NCBI RefSeq assembly: GCF_003601975.1
Contig: NZ_QZWZ01000005.1
Coordinates: forward strand, 208,826 to 272,825
Direction of reading: 5' to 3'
Length of the DNA: 64,000 nt
DNA from: Mesorhizobium waimense
GTDB lineage: Bacteria > Pseudomonadota > Alphaproteobacteria > Rhizobiales > Rhizobiaceae
The position numbers were made by a program, and so were the translations under genes. Below are positions 54,314 through 63,048 of this stretch, in pieces. The notes below the pieces were generated by a model that searched no databases, was not told the DNA's origin, and was given only the letters and a program-made list of their open reading frames with translations. The first letter of the stretch is position 1; each line of letters starts with the position of its first letter.

Positions 54314-55336
54314 CTACTCCGCCGCGACGCTGAAGGGCGAACTGGCGAGCGCCTTCTTCTTGGCTTCGATGTCGATGTTGTAGAGACGCGCGGCGTTGAG
54401 GCCGAGGATCTTTTCCTTGATCTCGTCGGTCAGCTGCACACCACGTTCTGCGGCGATATCCTCGGGGATTTGATAGTCCCAGAATTTCTCGACAAGCCAG
54501 CGCGGCGTCCAGATCGCGTAGTCGGAACCGAACAGGATTTTCTCCGGCCCGATCCAGAACAGAAGTTCGGCGATGACCTCGCCGAAATAGCGCGGACGCG
54601 AGTGGATAAAGGGCAGCGCCACTGCCAGCCCGGCATAGACGTTGGTTTCCTGCGTCGCGATCCAGCAGAAATCGTCGAGGCGCGGCAGGCCGCAATGCTC
54701 GACAATCCAGTTGAGGTTCTGGAAATCGGTCGCCGCGTGGTCGACGTCATGCACGTCGAAGGCGTCCTTGCTGAGCGGGATGATGGTCGGACCCTTGTGG
54801 ACGTGGATGTTCTTGATGCCGAGCTTGTCGCAGAGTTCGAAGCATTTGTAGGCATCGGGGTCAGTGAGCTTCCAGCCTTTGGAAGAGCCGTTCCATTCGG
54901 CCGTGTACATCTTCACGCCCTTGACGTCGTAGGTCTCCTTGAGGAAGTGGATGTACTCAAGCGCCTTCACACCATCGCGCGGATCGAAGGCGCCATTGAC
55001 GATGAAACGCTCCGGATAACGCTTGGCCACTTCGGCGTTGCGCTCGATCGTGTTGAAGCCGTTCTTGTAGAAGTCCTTGAGATAGGTCGACTGGACGATC
55101 GCCACGTCATCGGGACCATCGATGAACAGGTCGCGATAGAGATCGTCAGCGCTGTATTTCTCGAACTTGCTCTTCTCCCACAGCTGGTCCTTGGGGCTCA
55201 GCCCCGTGTGATAGGCGTAGAAGCAATCGATGAACTGCTTGCCGTGGACATTTTTCTGGTTCTCCGGGCTGCCGTCCCAGAAATGGGTGTGGCCGTCGAC
55301 CACGAAAATATCCTTGCCTTCCGGTGTCCTAAACAT
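54314..55336 (-). CDS. Amidohydrolase-2-family protein of the monooxygenase operon
   Basis: The 340-residue TIM-barrel protein has the 'DGHTHFWDG' metal motif at the start, 'HVHKGPTIIP' and 'IVEHCGLPRLDDFCW' in the middle and 'KILFGSDYAIWTP' near the end, supplying the H-x-H, H and D ligands of amidohydrolase-2 (decarboxylase-like) enzymes. GGAGGGAAG precedes the ATG. A homologous gene is found in propane monooxygenase clusters of actinobacteria; its function there is not settled. It is flanked by mimD and the DUF59 gene. Confidence 0.88.
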   Translation of the reverse strand: MFRTPEGKDIFVVDGHTHFWDGSPENQKNVHGKQFIDCFYAYHTGLSPKDQLWEKSKFEKYSADDLYRDLFIDGPDDVAIVQSTYLKDFYKNGFNTIERNAEVAKRYPERFIVNGAFDPRDGVKALEYIHFLKETYDVKGVKMYTAEWNGSSKGWKLTDPDAYKCFELCDKLGIKNIHVHKGPTIIPLSKDAFDVHDVDHAATDFQNLNWIVEHCGLPRLDDFCWIATQETNVYAGLAVALPFIHSRPRYFGEVIAELLFWIGPEKILFGSDYAIWTPRWLVEKFWDYQIPEDIAAERGVQLTDEIKEKILGLNAARLYNIDIEAKKKALASSPFSVAAE

Positions 55337-55409
55337 TCTTCCCTCCGCAAGATGCGTGTTGATCGGATCGGCGCGCCACAACCGGGCGGCGCGCCCTAAT
55401 TTTTGTCGC

Positions 55410-55781
55410 CTATTCGATGTATTCGAACATCTCGTCCATGTTGCCGAACAGGATCACGGTGTTGTCGTCGATGCGCACCATCCGCCCGTAGTGGGTGGAG
55501 CTGTTGACCTCGAAGGTTTCAGCCGTCATCTCGCGGCCGAGATATTCGCTGATCTCGTCCATCTTGAAGATCAGCTTGCCTGTGCCATCGATGCGGATCA
55601 TCGCCGGTTGGTAGGTGACGGTTACGTTCGGCTTCAGGCCCATGAATTCAGCGATGGCCCTGGCTTCCACGGAGTCGTTCATGGTGACGCCGCACTGATG
55701 CGAAATCGTCTGTTCGAAGGTGATGTCCTTCATCGACCTGAAGATGTTGGATTGCGATGCGTCGCGTGCTGCAGTTGACAT
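55410..55781 (-). CDS. mimD: Binuclear iron monooxygenase coupling/regulatory protein
   Basis: The 123-residue protein matches the MmoB/DmpM-type effector family: 'FEQTISHQCGVTMNDSVEAR', 'GLKPNVTVTYQPAMIRIDG' and 'IFKMDEISEYLGREMTAETF'. It has no cofactor-binding motifs; it acts by binding the hydroxylase and tuning turnover. It lies 17 bases after mimC and 73 before the amidohydrolase. Confidence 0.9.
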   Translation of the reverse strand: MSTAARDASQSNIFRSMKDITFEQTISHQCGVTMNDSVEARAIAEFMGLKPNVTVTYQPAMIRIDGTGKLIFKMDEISEYLGREMTAETFEVNSSTHYGRMVRIDDNTVILFGNMDEMFEYIE

Positions 55782-55798
55782 GACGGTTTCTCCTTGTG

Positions 55799-56857
55799 TC
55801 AGCGCTTGAGGCCAAGTTCGCCGAGGATCTGCCCAATCCGTTCCTCGGATTTGGCACGGACATCCGCGAAAGCGACCGGCTTGGAATGCGGCATCGACCA
55901 GATCGGCTGCAGACCGGTGGCTGCCTTGTCGGCGAGCGCGCCGTGCTTCATGACCCAGCCCTGGAAGAGCTTCTTGTTGGCCGCGCCGTGTTTTTCGTCG
56001 TTGGCGAGCAAGTGCATGAGGTCGATCGTGTTGGCGAGGTTGCGCTCATAGTCGGCCTCGGCTGCCGAGATCACCGCAGGCGTGATGAAGTCATGGTTGG
56101 CGGCGGCGATCTGCATCAGGAAGCCTGAGCGGAACACTTCTCCAACCAGCGGTTCGAAGACGATGTTGATGGCGAAATACTGTTCGAGATAGTCGGTCGC
56201 GCCCATGACGGTTTCGACCGCTTCGCGGGTACCTTGCCAGTTCTTGTCCTCGAGCCATGACTTCTTGCCGAGTTCGTCGTCCCAGCCGGGCAAGTCCAGG
56301 CCGATCTCGGCAAGGTAGAGCGTGATGTCCTGCGCCAGCCGCAGCTTGTAGGACGAATTGGTCAGCGTCGCGTTGTTGATCATCTGGGTGTAGCCGTAAC
56401 GCTGCGCCTGCATCAGCGAGGTGCCGAGGCCGAATTCGGCGTGTTTCCAGGCGCCGAGCTGCGTTTGCAGGATCTTGACCCAGGCCTTGTCGAAGGTCTT
56501 CGGCGCCCCCGACTTGCGGGCATTGTTGATGACGCTCTGCACCATCGTCTCGATTTTCGACTGGCGCTGGTAGTGCGTGCGTTCCCACTCCTGATCGGGG
56601 GCGCGGAAGGCATGCCAGTTGGAGCTCTGCGCGGCGGTGTTCTGCTTGACATAGGCGCCCTTGCCGTCGGCAAAGGAGATGATCCAGTCCTGGATCAGGT
56701 AACGCTCCGGGTCAGGCTGTACGTCGACCGTCATGTCTTCGTAGTGCGTGGCGCGCTGGCCCTTCGGGTCGAAATACCGGTACTTCCGGCTGTCGGAGTC
56801 GGCAAAGATCGCCGCGCCGGCGGCTCCGGATCCGACTGAACTCGAGATAGCTGGCAT
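55799..56857 (-). CDS. mimC: Binuclear iron monooxygenase hydroxylase small (beta) subunit
   Basis: The 352-residue protein shows the ferritin-like helical sequence of MimC/PrmC and TouE-type subunits ('AEFGLGTSLMQAQRYGYTQM', 'NLANTIDLMHLLANDEKHGA') and lacks the E-x-x-H pairs of the active subunit. The ATG after AAGGGAG is preferred to an overlapping upstream GTG. It pairs with MimA to form the hydroxylase. Reductase gene upstream, coupling-protein gene downstream. Confidence 0.9.
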   Translation of the reverse strand: MPAISSSVGSGAAGAAIFADSDSRKYRYFDPKGQRATHYEDMTVDVQPDPERYLIQDWIISFADGKGAYVKQNTAAQSSNWHAFRAPDQEWERTHYQRQSKIETMVQSVINNARKSGAPKTFDKAWVKILQTQLGAWKHAEFGLGTSLMQAQRYGYTQMINNATLTNSSYKLRLAQDITLYLAEIGLDLPGWDDELGKKSWLEDKNWQGTREAVETVMGATDYLEQYFAINIVFEPLVGEVFRSGFLMQIAAANHDFITPAVISAAEADYERNLANTIDLMHLLANDEKHGAANKKLFQGWVMKHGALADKAATGLQPIWSMPHSKPVAFADVRAKSEERIGQILGELGLKR

Positions 56858-56905
56858 AGTCTTCACTCCCTTGTTGCAGTTGTGGTTGCAGTCGCGTTGC
56901 CGCCT

Positions 56906-57967
56906 TCAGTGGGTCGGCGTTGCACCTGCCGATGTGGTGAACTTGTCGAAGAAGATCCGCTCGGTCTCGAACCCATTCATGAACAGAACCGGCTGAAGCG
57001 CATCGATCATCGGTGGCGGGCCACAGGCATGGACATCGCCCTGCCCGTCGACCGCCAGTTGCTTGAGCTTGGCGTCGACACTCTGGTGTACGAAACCGCG
57101 TTCGCCTTCCCATTCGGCGTCATCAGCCGCGTGCGACAGCACGGGAATGAAAGTGACATCCGAATGCTGGCCGATCAGCTCGGCGATCCTGTCGAGATAG
57201 AACAGGTCATTGCGCGTCCTGGCACCGTAGAAGAAATAGACCGGACGTTTCTCGCCGCTCTTAAGATGGTCGTTGAGGATCGACCAGATCGGCGACATGC
57301 CGGAGCCGGCGCCGACCAGCACTAGGGGTCCTTGCCGTTCTTCCCGACGGAAACAGGTTCCGTAGGGTCCGACGACGGTGACTTCGGCTCCGACCTTGAT
57401 TCCTCCGGAATCGAGTTCTCCGGAGAACTTTCCCTCAGGGTATTTTTTGATGATGAAGCAAAGTTTTTGGGTTTGGTCCGGCGTATTTGCCATGGAGAAC
57501 GAGCGCGTAATCGTCTCCCCTTTTTCCGTGGTAACCGTGATGTCGACATATTGCCCCGCCCAGAACTTTATCGGCGAGCCGAGTTCGATCTCGATGCCGC
57601 GAATGTCGTGAGTCAGATGCTCGATCAGAGCAATCCGGCCCTTGAACGTCTTCACGGCGATCGCTTTCGCCAAAATCTCCTCGTCGTAGTTGAGAAGCTC
57701 GACTTCCAGATCGGAGTAGGCGATGCAGCGGCACAAAAGGATGTGGCCGCTCTCCTTCTCCATGTCGTTCAGCGCGAAGGTCGAGTATTTGAGCATGTCG
57801 ACTTCGCCATCGAGCAACACGCTCTTGCAGGCCGAGCATTGCCCTTCCTTGCAGCCGTGCGGCAGCGCAATGCCCTGGCGGAAAGCGGCGTTGAGCACCG
57901 TTTCACCATGCTCGACGTCGAATTCGACGCCGACTGGGCTTAGCCTGACCGTGTGGGTTTCCGACAT
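56906..57967 (-). CDS. mimB: Monooxygenase reductase (2Fe-2S ferredoxin, FAD and NADH domains)
   Basis: The 353-residue protein has an N-terminal plant-type ferredoxin domain, 'CKEGQCSACKSVLLDG' with a fourth Cys in 'ILLCRCIAY', an FAD-binding stretch 'ITRSFSMANTP' and an NADH-binding domain with 'LVGAGSGMSPIWSIL' and 'VHACGPPPMIDALQP'. It passes electrons from NADH to the diiron hydroxylase. A start ATG is set at 57967; the frame upstream of it is not family-like. Confidence 0.93.
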   Translation of the reverse strand: MSETHTVRLSPVGVEFDVEHGETVLNAAFRQGIALPHGCKEGQCSACKSVLLDGEVDMLKYSTFALNDMEKESGHILLCRCIAYSDLEVELLNYDEEILAKAIAVKTFKGRIALIEHLTHDIRGIEIELGSPIKFWAGQYVDITVTTEKGETITRSFSMANTPDQTQKLCFIIKKYPEGKFSGELDSGGIKVGAEVTVVGPYGTCFRREERQGPLVLVGAGSGMSPIWSILNDHLKSGEKRPVYFFYGARTRNDLFYLDRIAELIGQHSDVTFIPVLSHAADDAEWEGERGFVHQSVDAKLKQLAVDGQGDVHACGPPPMIDALQPVLFMNGFETERIFFDKFTTSAGATPTH

Positions 57968-58020
57968 ACGGACCTCCAGTAAAAGGAAGGGGGCGGGACG
58001 AACCCGCCCCCTTGGCCTAA

Positions 58021-59694
58021 TCAGTTGCAGGGATTGATGGTGAAGCCCTTGGCGTAGTCCGCCAGGTGCTGCGCGCGTGCTTCCGGCGTCATGCCGCGAA
58101 GCGCTTTCAACGGCGATCCCAGCGTGTTGCCGCGCACGTCGTCCAACGTCCACATCTCCTTGTCGTCGAAGCGCATATGCGGCTGCGGTATGAGTGTCTT
58201 GCCATCGGAGCGGACGAAGTTCTGGTCCTTGATAGCGTCGGCCAGATCCCAGCCGTCATAGAGCGTCTCCCACTCGCGCTTGCCGCTGAAGCGGCCCATC
58301 GCGGGTGTCGGACGGCCCTCATACTCGTCGGCGAAGGCCACGGTCGCGGTCCACTTGTCGAGCTCGTGGGCGAAGGTGTGCAACTGGCCATCGATCTCGC
58401 CGACCACCATGTCTTCGCGGATCAGGCAGGGAACAAGGCAAGACCAGCAGCGGTGCGGATAGACGTAGCCCACGTCGCTATTGAAGAGGAGCACCTTCTC
58501 GCCCTTGTGGCTCAGCTTGGCGTACCATTTCCAGAACTCGCCGAACTCGCCGTACCAGCCCGGATACTTGTGCTCGAACCACTCGAAGTCTTTGTCGGTC
58601 TGGGCTTCGATGCGCCAGAAATTGACCGGCCAGCCGACTGCGAAAAACTGTCCGACCTTGTGGACATAGTTCTTCTTGGTGATGCGCTCCCAGGCCGCCT
58701 GGACGTCGTCGTGATGGACCTTGATGCCGTATTTCTCGAGCGGCAGCATGTAGGTGCGGTAGTAGTCCTCATAGATCCAGCGGTGCCACATTTCCGCGTA
58801 AGACTCCTTGTTCTTGTCGCGGTTGGTGGTGCCGTATTCGATGAAGGTGCCGATGGCCGCATCGACGATCGCGTGGTTCTGCCAGAAGGCGTAGCGCAGG
58901 TCGCGTTCCAGCAAGAGGTGGTTTTCCGGCTCCTTGAGCGCCGCCATCAGCAGCGAGTGGCCATTGCCGATATGCCGGCTCTCGTCCGATTGCACCGACA
59001 GGAAGACGGTGGGCAGGGCATAGTCGCCATTGCGGGCGGCTTCCGAAGGCATGGCGACGAACAGCGTGTTGGTGAAGGCGGTCTCGGCGACCACGGTCAG
59101 GTACATGCAGGCGGCGGTCATCGTGTCGCCGGTGATGAAGCCTTCCGCGAACTGGCGGCCGATGGTGGTGGCGTAGCATTTTCCGAAGGCTTCCTCGGTA
59201 ATGTCGAAGCCGGCCGGATCGATGTAGTTCTCCATGTACCATTTCTTCAAATTCATCTGGATCGTCGAGTGACGGAACTCGTCGATCATCTGCATGGTGA
59301 AGCCGGTCCGGAGTTCCTCGCCGGGTGCGATACGGGCGACCATCGCCATCGAGCGGGCAGCGGAGATTTCCGGGAAGGGAATGATCGCCAGGAAGAGTTT
59401 CATCCACTCGACCCAGCGCGGTTCCACGTTGCGGAACATGTCGCCGCGCAGTGCCGCGTCCAGCGCACCGTAGACCCGGTTGTCCTTTTCTTCCTGCATC
59501 GGGAAGTAGGACCGCAGAACCTGCTTCATCGGGTCGCGCGGTGTCTTGTTGATCTTGTAGTCCGTCGGAAACGTCATCGCTTCCTGGACGTAGGAAGGAT
59601 TCCAGCCGAGATCGGCAATCTTCTTGGTTGCCTCGCCCACGGAGATTCCGCGTTGCGAGGTAATCTTGTTGAGCGTCAGCGACGTCATGGTCAT
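58021..59694 (-). CDS. mimA: Binuclear iron monooxygenase hydroxylase large (alpha) subunit
   Basis: This 557-residue protein carries the diiron site of soluble monooxygenases. Two D/E-E-x-R-H motifs are seen, 'MQMIDEFRHSTIQMN' near residue 136 and 'VQSDESRHIGNGH' near 233, with E in 'APGEELRTG' and 'VVAETAFTNTLF'. The sequence is closest to the propane/phenol monooxygenase MimA/PrmA group rather than methane or toluene monooxygenases. It is the first gene of the operon after a sigma-54 promoter. Substrates of the group include propane, phenol and acetone; which one applies here cannot be read. Confidence 0.93.
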   Translation of the reverse strand: MTMTSLTLNKITSQRGISVGEATKKIADLGWNPSYVQEAMTFPTDYKINKTPRDPMKQVLRSYFPMQEEKDNRVYGALDAALRGDMFRNVEPRWVEWMKLFLAIIPFPEISAARSMAMVARIAPGEELRTGFTMQMIDEFRHSTIQMNLKKWYMENYIDPAGFDITEEAFGKCYATTIGRQFAEGFITGDTMTAACMYLTVVAETAFTNTLFVAMPSEAARNGDYALPTVFLSVQSDESRHIGNGHSLLMAALKEPENHLLLERDLRYAFWQNHAIVDAAIGTFIEYGTTNRDKNKESYAEMWHRWIYEDYYRTYMLPLEKYGIKVHHDDVQAAWERITKKNYVHKVGQFFAVGWPVNFWRIEAQTDKDFEWFEHKYPGWYGEFGEFWKWYAKLSHKGEKVLLFNSDVGYVYPHRCWSCLVPCLIREDMVVGEIDGQLHTFAHELDKWTATVAFADEYEGRPTPAMGRFSGKREWETLYDGWDLADAIKDQNFVRSDGKTLIPQPHMRFDDKEMWTLDDVRGNTLGSPLKALRGMTPEARAQHLADYAKGFTINPCN

Positions 59695-59985
59695 AAGCCT
59701 CCACCAGGTTTGAGCCGCAGGTCCCTTGACCCCGGCATGAAGCGGCGCACAGCACCGCCAGTGAGAATGCGAACGGCACTACAAAGGGTTGCGCATTCAG
59801 GCGCGACTCATGGTCCGGCCATTCAAGTGGATCGCGGCAAAGGTGTTGGAGGCGTCTGGCAGGGATCGCGGCGCCAACCGCATATGCGATGGGCGTATCG
59901 AAGCGGACGTGACCTGCTTCCTCCGTTCCTTCGTTCTTTTGGCACCGCATCAAAGCGCGATGGGCTTCTTGTGGAAACGTACAAA

Positions 59986-60000
59986 GCAAGCGCCGTGCCA
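59986..60000 (-). promoter_or_regulatory. Sigma-54 (-24/-12) promoter of the mim operon
   Basis: Read on the minus strand: TGGCAC-GGCGC-TTGC, followed by TT, a full match to the TGGCAC-N5-TTGC(A/T) consensus. It points toward mimA, about 290 bases away. The pairing with a sigma-54 activator gene in the same cluster supports it. Confidence 0.9.
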
Positions 60001-60074
60001 ATTTGGAAATAGCACCGACGATTGGGGCTCAAAACAAAATCACTGCTCTTTCGGCATATGAGCAGACGGCCAAC

Positions 60075-60111
60075 TGTAACGTTCTTTTACATTTGTAACG
60101 TACGCTTGTAA
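60075..60111. promoter_or_regulatory. Upstream activator site candidates (TGTAA repeats)
   Basis: TGTAAC (60075), TTACA (60087), TGTAAC (60094) and TGTAA (60107) form one inverted pair (TGTAA-N7-TTACA) and repeated half-sites 75-110 bases upstream of the -24 element, where a sigma-54 activator would bind. Binding by MimR is inference. Confidence 0.6.
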
Positions 60112-60256
60112 TATTTAGCATCTATTCGCAATCGCAATATTTCTAGTTAGCAATTGCGGCAAATATGAAAACAAAAATATCATCTATTCAATTCGTCGTC
60201 TTTCTCTACTATTTTAAGGCGCGACCCATGGACGGGCCTCGCGCTGGAGAGAGACT

Positions 60257-60733
60257 ATGCCGAGCGACAGAGACAGCCGGGGGCCGCCCGAACTCATGTC
60301 CAGCCAGGCCGACGGCGTCACCGGCGATCTTGTCAGGCTGATGCCCCGCGATCTGGTCTTTGTCATGCGCTTCATGGGCGAGAGCCAATACCGCCTGCAG
60401 AGCCATTTCCAGGACTTCATCCGGGCCGAACTTGCCGCCGGCGGCGTCACCACGGAAACGCATCCGATGATCCATCTGTTCATCGAAAACCACGCGATCC
60501 TGTTGCGGGACTTCGTGTTTTCCGGCGTTTCGCTGTCACGCCAGTTCCGCGTCGACGAGATCGAGCGCCTCACCGGCGATACGACATCGATGATCCGCGT
60601 CGACATCTGGGATCAGCTCAAGAGCCACATCGAAACGGCTGAAAAACAGTTCCATTCGCAGGCCGGCACCTTGCCCAAATTGCTGTCGGCTTTCGAAAAA
60701 CCACCCGGACAGATGTCTGGGAGCGAAAAATGA
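60257..60733 (+). CDS. Uncharacterised helical protein (158 aa), first gene of the four-gene module
   Basis: The product after GGAGAGA is rich in amphipathic helix ('RDLVFVMRFMGESQYRLQSH', 'FQDFIRAELAAGGVTTETHP', 'WDQLKSHIETAEKQFHSQAG') and has no signal peptide, transmembrane helix or cysteine. I do not recognise the family. Its stop overlaps the next start by four bases (ATGA). It is divergent from mimA, so it may answer to the same signals, but no function can be named. Confidence 0.75.
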   Translation: MPSDRDSRGPPELMSSQADGVTGDLVRLMPRDLVFVMRFMGESQYRLQSHFQDFIRAELAAGGVTTETHPMIHLFIENHAILLRDFVFSGVSLSRQFRVDEIERLTGDTTSMIRVDIWDQLKSHIETAEKQFHSQAGTLPKLLSAFEKPPGQMSGSEK

Positions 60734-61056
60734 CGGAGGATCCGATGGGGCAGACTAGCAAGCGTGACGCGTTGCTCGCCCGCCGGCTCGATCTTGTCGC
60801 CAACGTCTCCGCGCTCACTGCCGAGGCGATGCGGCTCAATCAGAAACGCGCCGGCATCGAGATGGATGTGCTGCGCCTGGAACTCGAAATCGGCAGGAGC
60901 GGCGCCAGCGCGCAACTGGTGCGGGATTTGCATGAGGCGGAGGAGAGAGCCGCCGCAATCATGCACGCATGCGCGGCGTGCGAGGACAGCATCGTCGCCG
61001 CGGAAGGCGACGTCGAGGACGTCGACCGCAGCCTCGCGGCGACGGATGGAAACTGA
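60730..61056 (+). CDS. Predicted coiled-coil protein (108 aa), second gene of the module
   Basis: The sequence alternates leucine, alanine and charged residues in heptad style ('LVANVSALTAEAMRLNQKRA', 'GIEMDVLRLELEIGRSGASA', 'LHEAEERAAAIMHACAACED'), so two long helices or a coiled coil are likely. A 'CAAC' pair is present but alone is no metal site. No family is recognised. It is coupled to the upstream gene by a four-base overlap and precedes the WD40 gene by 14 bases. Confidence 0.7.
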   Translation: MTEDPMGQTSKRDALLARRLDLVANVSALTAEAMRLNQKRAGIEMDVLRLELEIGRSGASAQLVRDLHEAEERAAAIMHACAACEDSIVAAEGDVEDVDRSLAATDGN

Positions 61057-61070
61057 CGAAGGGAACCGCC

Positions 61071-62198
61071 ATGAACCAGCACGCGATACAGAACCTGACC
61101 TTGTTCGACCTGCTGGCGCGAAGCTGGCGTCGCCCGTCGGCGGTCGCCGAGCTGCGCTTCAGCGCCGATGGCTCGACTGTCGCCTTCGCCTGCTTGGATG
61201 GAACGGTCGCCATAGCCGCAGTCGCAGACCAGGAACCGCCAGAGTCGCGGATCAGGGTGAGCGGCGATCTCGGCCAGACGACGATCCGCCCAAGGGAAAA
61301 ATTGCCGGCGCCATTGATAGCCACCGCTGCGATGGGAGATGGCAACGTTCCGCTCGCCAGCTACCTTCGGTCCAGTTTCCTCGTCGGAACGGCAGCCGGC
61401 AAAGCGGTGCATCTGAGCGCGGACGGCAATGTGCTGGAGACGCTGGTCAAGATCGACGGATCGATCGTCGCTATCGACCATAGCGATCGAGCGGCGCTGA
61501 CAGCCGTTAGCAATGGGCAGGATATCTTCCTATCGCGCGGCGGAGGCGACGCAGCGAGGCTGCGACACGGCGCGACATCGTCCGCGGACGCGATTGCCTT
61601 CTCGTCGGACGGACGGCACCTCGCTTGCGGCTTCGACCATGGACTGTCGATCTGGGCGCTGGAAGGCGGCGCCGCCCCGATGCGCAACATTTCCCTTTCG
61701 GCGCGTCCGGTGTCTATGCGCTGGAGTGACGACGGCACCTGGCTGGCCTGCGGGCTCGAAACCGGAGGCTTTGCCCTGGTCAGCATGACCGATGGCCGAA
61801 CTGACATCGTCGCGGGATTTCCGTTGCCGGTCCGGACAGTGTGCTGGAGCCTGCCGGAAAATGCACTGTTTGCATCGGGCGCCTTCCGGATCGCCGGCTG
61901 GTCGATGACCGCGCCGCCACGTGACGGCGAAACCTCTGGCGCGCTGGAGACTGGTCGCGCCGGGCTGGTTCCGGTCGAGACAGTGGCTGCGCACCCGGAG
62001 AAAAAACTGATTGCCGCCGGCTATGCCAACGGTCGGATCACCATCGCCCAGATCGGCGCGCGGGACGAACTCCTCGTCAGACCCCTGGGCAGCGCGGTGA
62101 CCGCGCTTGCCTGGTCCGGCGACGGACTGCACCTGGCGGTGGGCACCGTCGACGGCACCGCCGCGATCGTCACCTTTCCCGCGCAGATGTTCAAATAG
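61071..62198 (+). CDS. WD40-repeat beta-propeller protein (375 aa), third gene of the module
   Basis: Several degenerate WD40-like repeats are visible: 'VAELRFSADGSTVAFACLDG', 'AIAFSSDGRHLACGFDHGLS', 'VSMRWSDDGTWLACGLETGG', 'VCWSLPENALFASG' and 'VTALAWSGDGLHLAVGTVDG', about seven blades in all. No signal peptide or enzyme domain is seen, so it should be a cytoplasmic scaffold. It starts after GAAGGGAACC. Its neighbours are uncharacterised; linked expression with the monooxygenase is possible. Confidence 0.8.
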   Translation: MNQHAIQNLTLFDLLARSWRRPSAVAELRFSADGSTVAFACLDGTVAIAAVADQEPPESRIRVSGDLGQTTIRPREKLPAPLIATAAMGDGNVPLASYLRSSFLVGTAAGKAVHLSADGNVLETLVKIDGSIVAIDHSDRAALTAVSNGQDIFLSRGGGDAARLRHGATSSADAIAFSSDGRHLACGFDHGLSIWALEGGAAPMRNISLSARPVSMRWSDDGTWLACGLETGGFALVSMTDGRTDIVAGFPLPVRTVCWSLPENALFASGAFRIAGWSMTAPPRDGETSGALETGRAGLVPVETVAAHPEKKLIAAGYANGRITIAQIGARDELLVRPLGSAVTALAWSGDGLHLAVGTVDGTAAIVTFPAQMFK

Positions 62199-62212
62199 CA
62201 AAGGCAGGCCGC

Positions 62213-62404
62213 ATGCAACAGGAGCACAAAATGCAATCCGAACCCAACCCCGAGGACGAGAGCAAGGACGAATTTTTCGACCGGCTCGCCAAACTGTCGG
62301 AAGAAATGGTGGCCAAGCACGGCAAGGATTTCAGTATGGGCGCGTTGGTGCTTGCCGCCCGCTGGATTGCCGAAAACCGCGTCGGCCAGTTGAAGACCAA
62401 CTAG
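62213..62404 (+). CDS. Small acidic protein (63 aa), fourth gene of the module
   Basis: The frame 'QSEPNPEDESKDEFFDRLAK' then 'LSEEMVAKHGKDFSMGALVL' ends 'AARWIAENRVGQLKTN'. The first half is highly acidic, the second an amphipathic helix. No family is recognised. It starts 14 bases after the WD40 gene, with the same spacing as the previous pair, which supports a single operon. Confidence 0.6.
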   Translation: MQQEHKMQSEPNPEDESKDEFFDRLAKLSEEMVAKHGKDFSMGALVLAARWIAENRVGQLKTN

Positions 62405-63048
62405 GCTCACGACCGACGAATTGCGCTCACAAACCATGCTCCGAAGGAGCTTCAAGCGGCGCTATGGCTTGCGGTCGTCTTGATCGCGGGACTTGCTGAC
62501 TCCCAACTCGCCATGGTCGCGATCGCGCCGGAGACATCGCCAAAGCGTCATAGCGCTGCGATACTGCAAATCGCTCGCCTCGGGGCAGCATGTCCGCTCT
62601 GGAATGTACATTAGGCGTTTGAAGCGCCGGACCGTATCATCCGCCAACTGGCTGAGACGGCCCGACGGCGCGCGCTACCTCAGCATAGCCACCGAAATTT
62701 GCCAAAGGCAGCGGTGGATTCAACGCTCCGCACCGACGGTCCGCCATCGTTCTGGGCCGCGAGGTAGCGTATGCGCAAGACTTCGTCCATGCTGACGGTT
62801 TCGACCTGAACAATCGGTTGGCATTCGACCCGATCGGAATTTCATGGCGCATCTGCGTGCGCGCAAGCTGTCCGCAACGGGCCGTGCCTCCCCTGAAGAG
62901 CAGGCTGACCGTCGATCATCAGCGGCGGGCATTCCTACCTTGCCAAATCTCCTGATTTGATCTCTCTGGCGGAACTGCACCAACGTGCCTCACACTCCAT
63001 CGGACAGTCCGACCGGACCGTGGTCGTCGACTGCGACACCTCTGATTC
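62405..63048. other. Gene-poor region before the Lrp gene
   Basis: About 640 bases with no supported gene. Frames are short and without family signatures on either strand. Confidence 0.5.

Larger units (their letters stand above)
59695..60256. other. AT-rich divergent control region of the mim operon and the four-gene module
   Basis: These 562 bases are markedly more AT-rich at 60000-60220 than their surroundings. They contain the -24/-12 promoter (59986-60000), repeated TGTAA half-sites (60075-60111) and a GGAGAGA ribosome-binding site before the next plus-strand gene. No gene is supported. Confidence 0.7.

Noticed and set aside
58066..60012. A 648-codon open frame on the plus strand opposite mimA
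   Set aside because: It mirrors the coding strand of a clearly recognised diiron monooxygenase; its residue composition is that of a GC-rich antisense frame.
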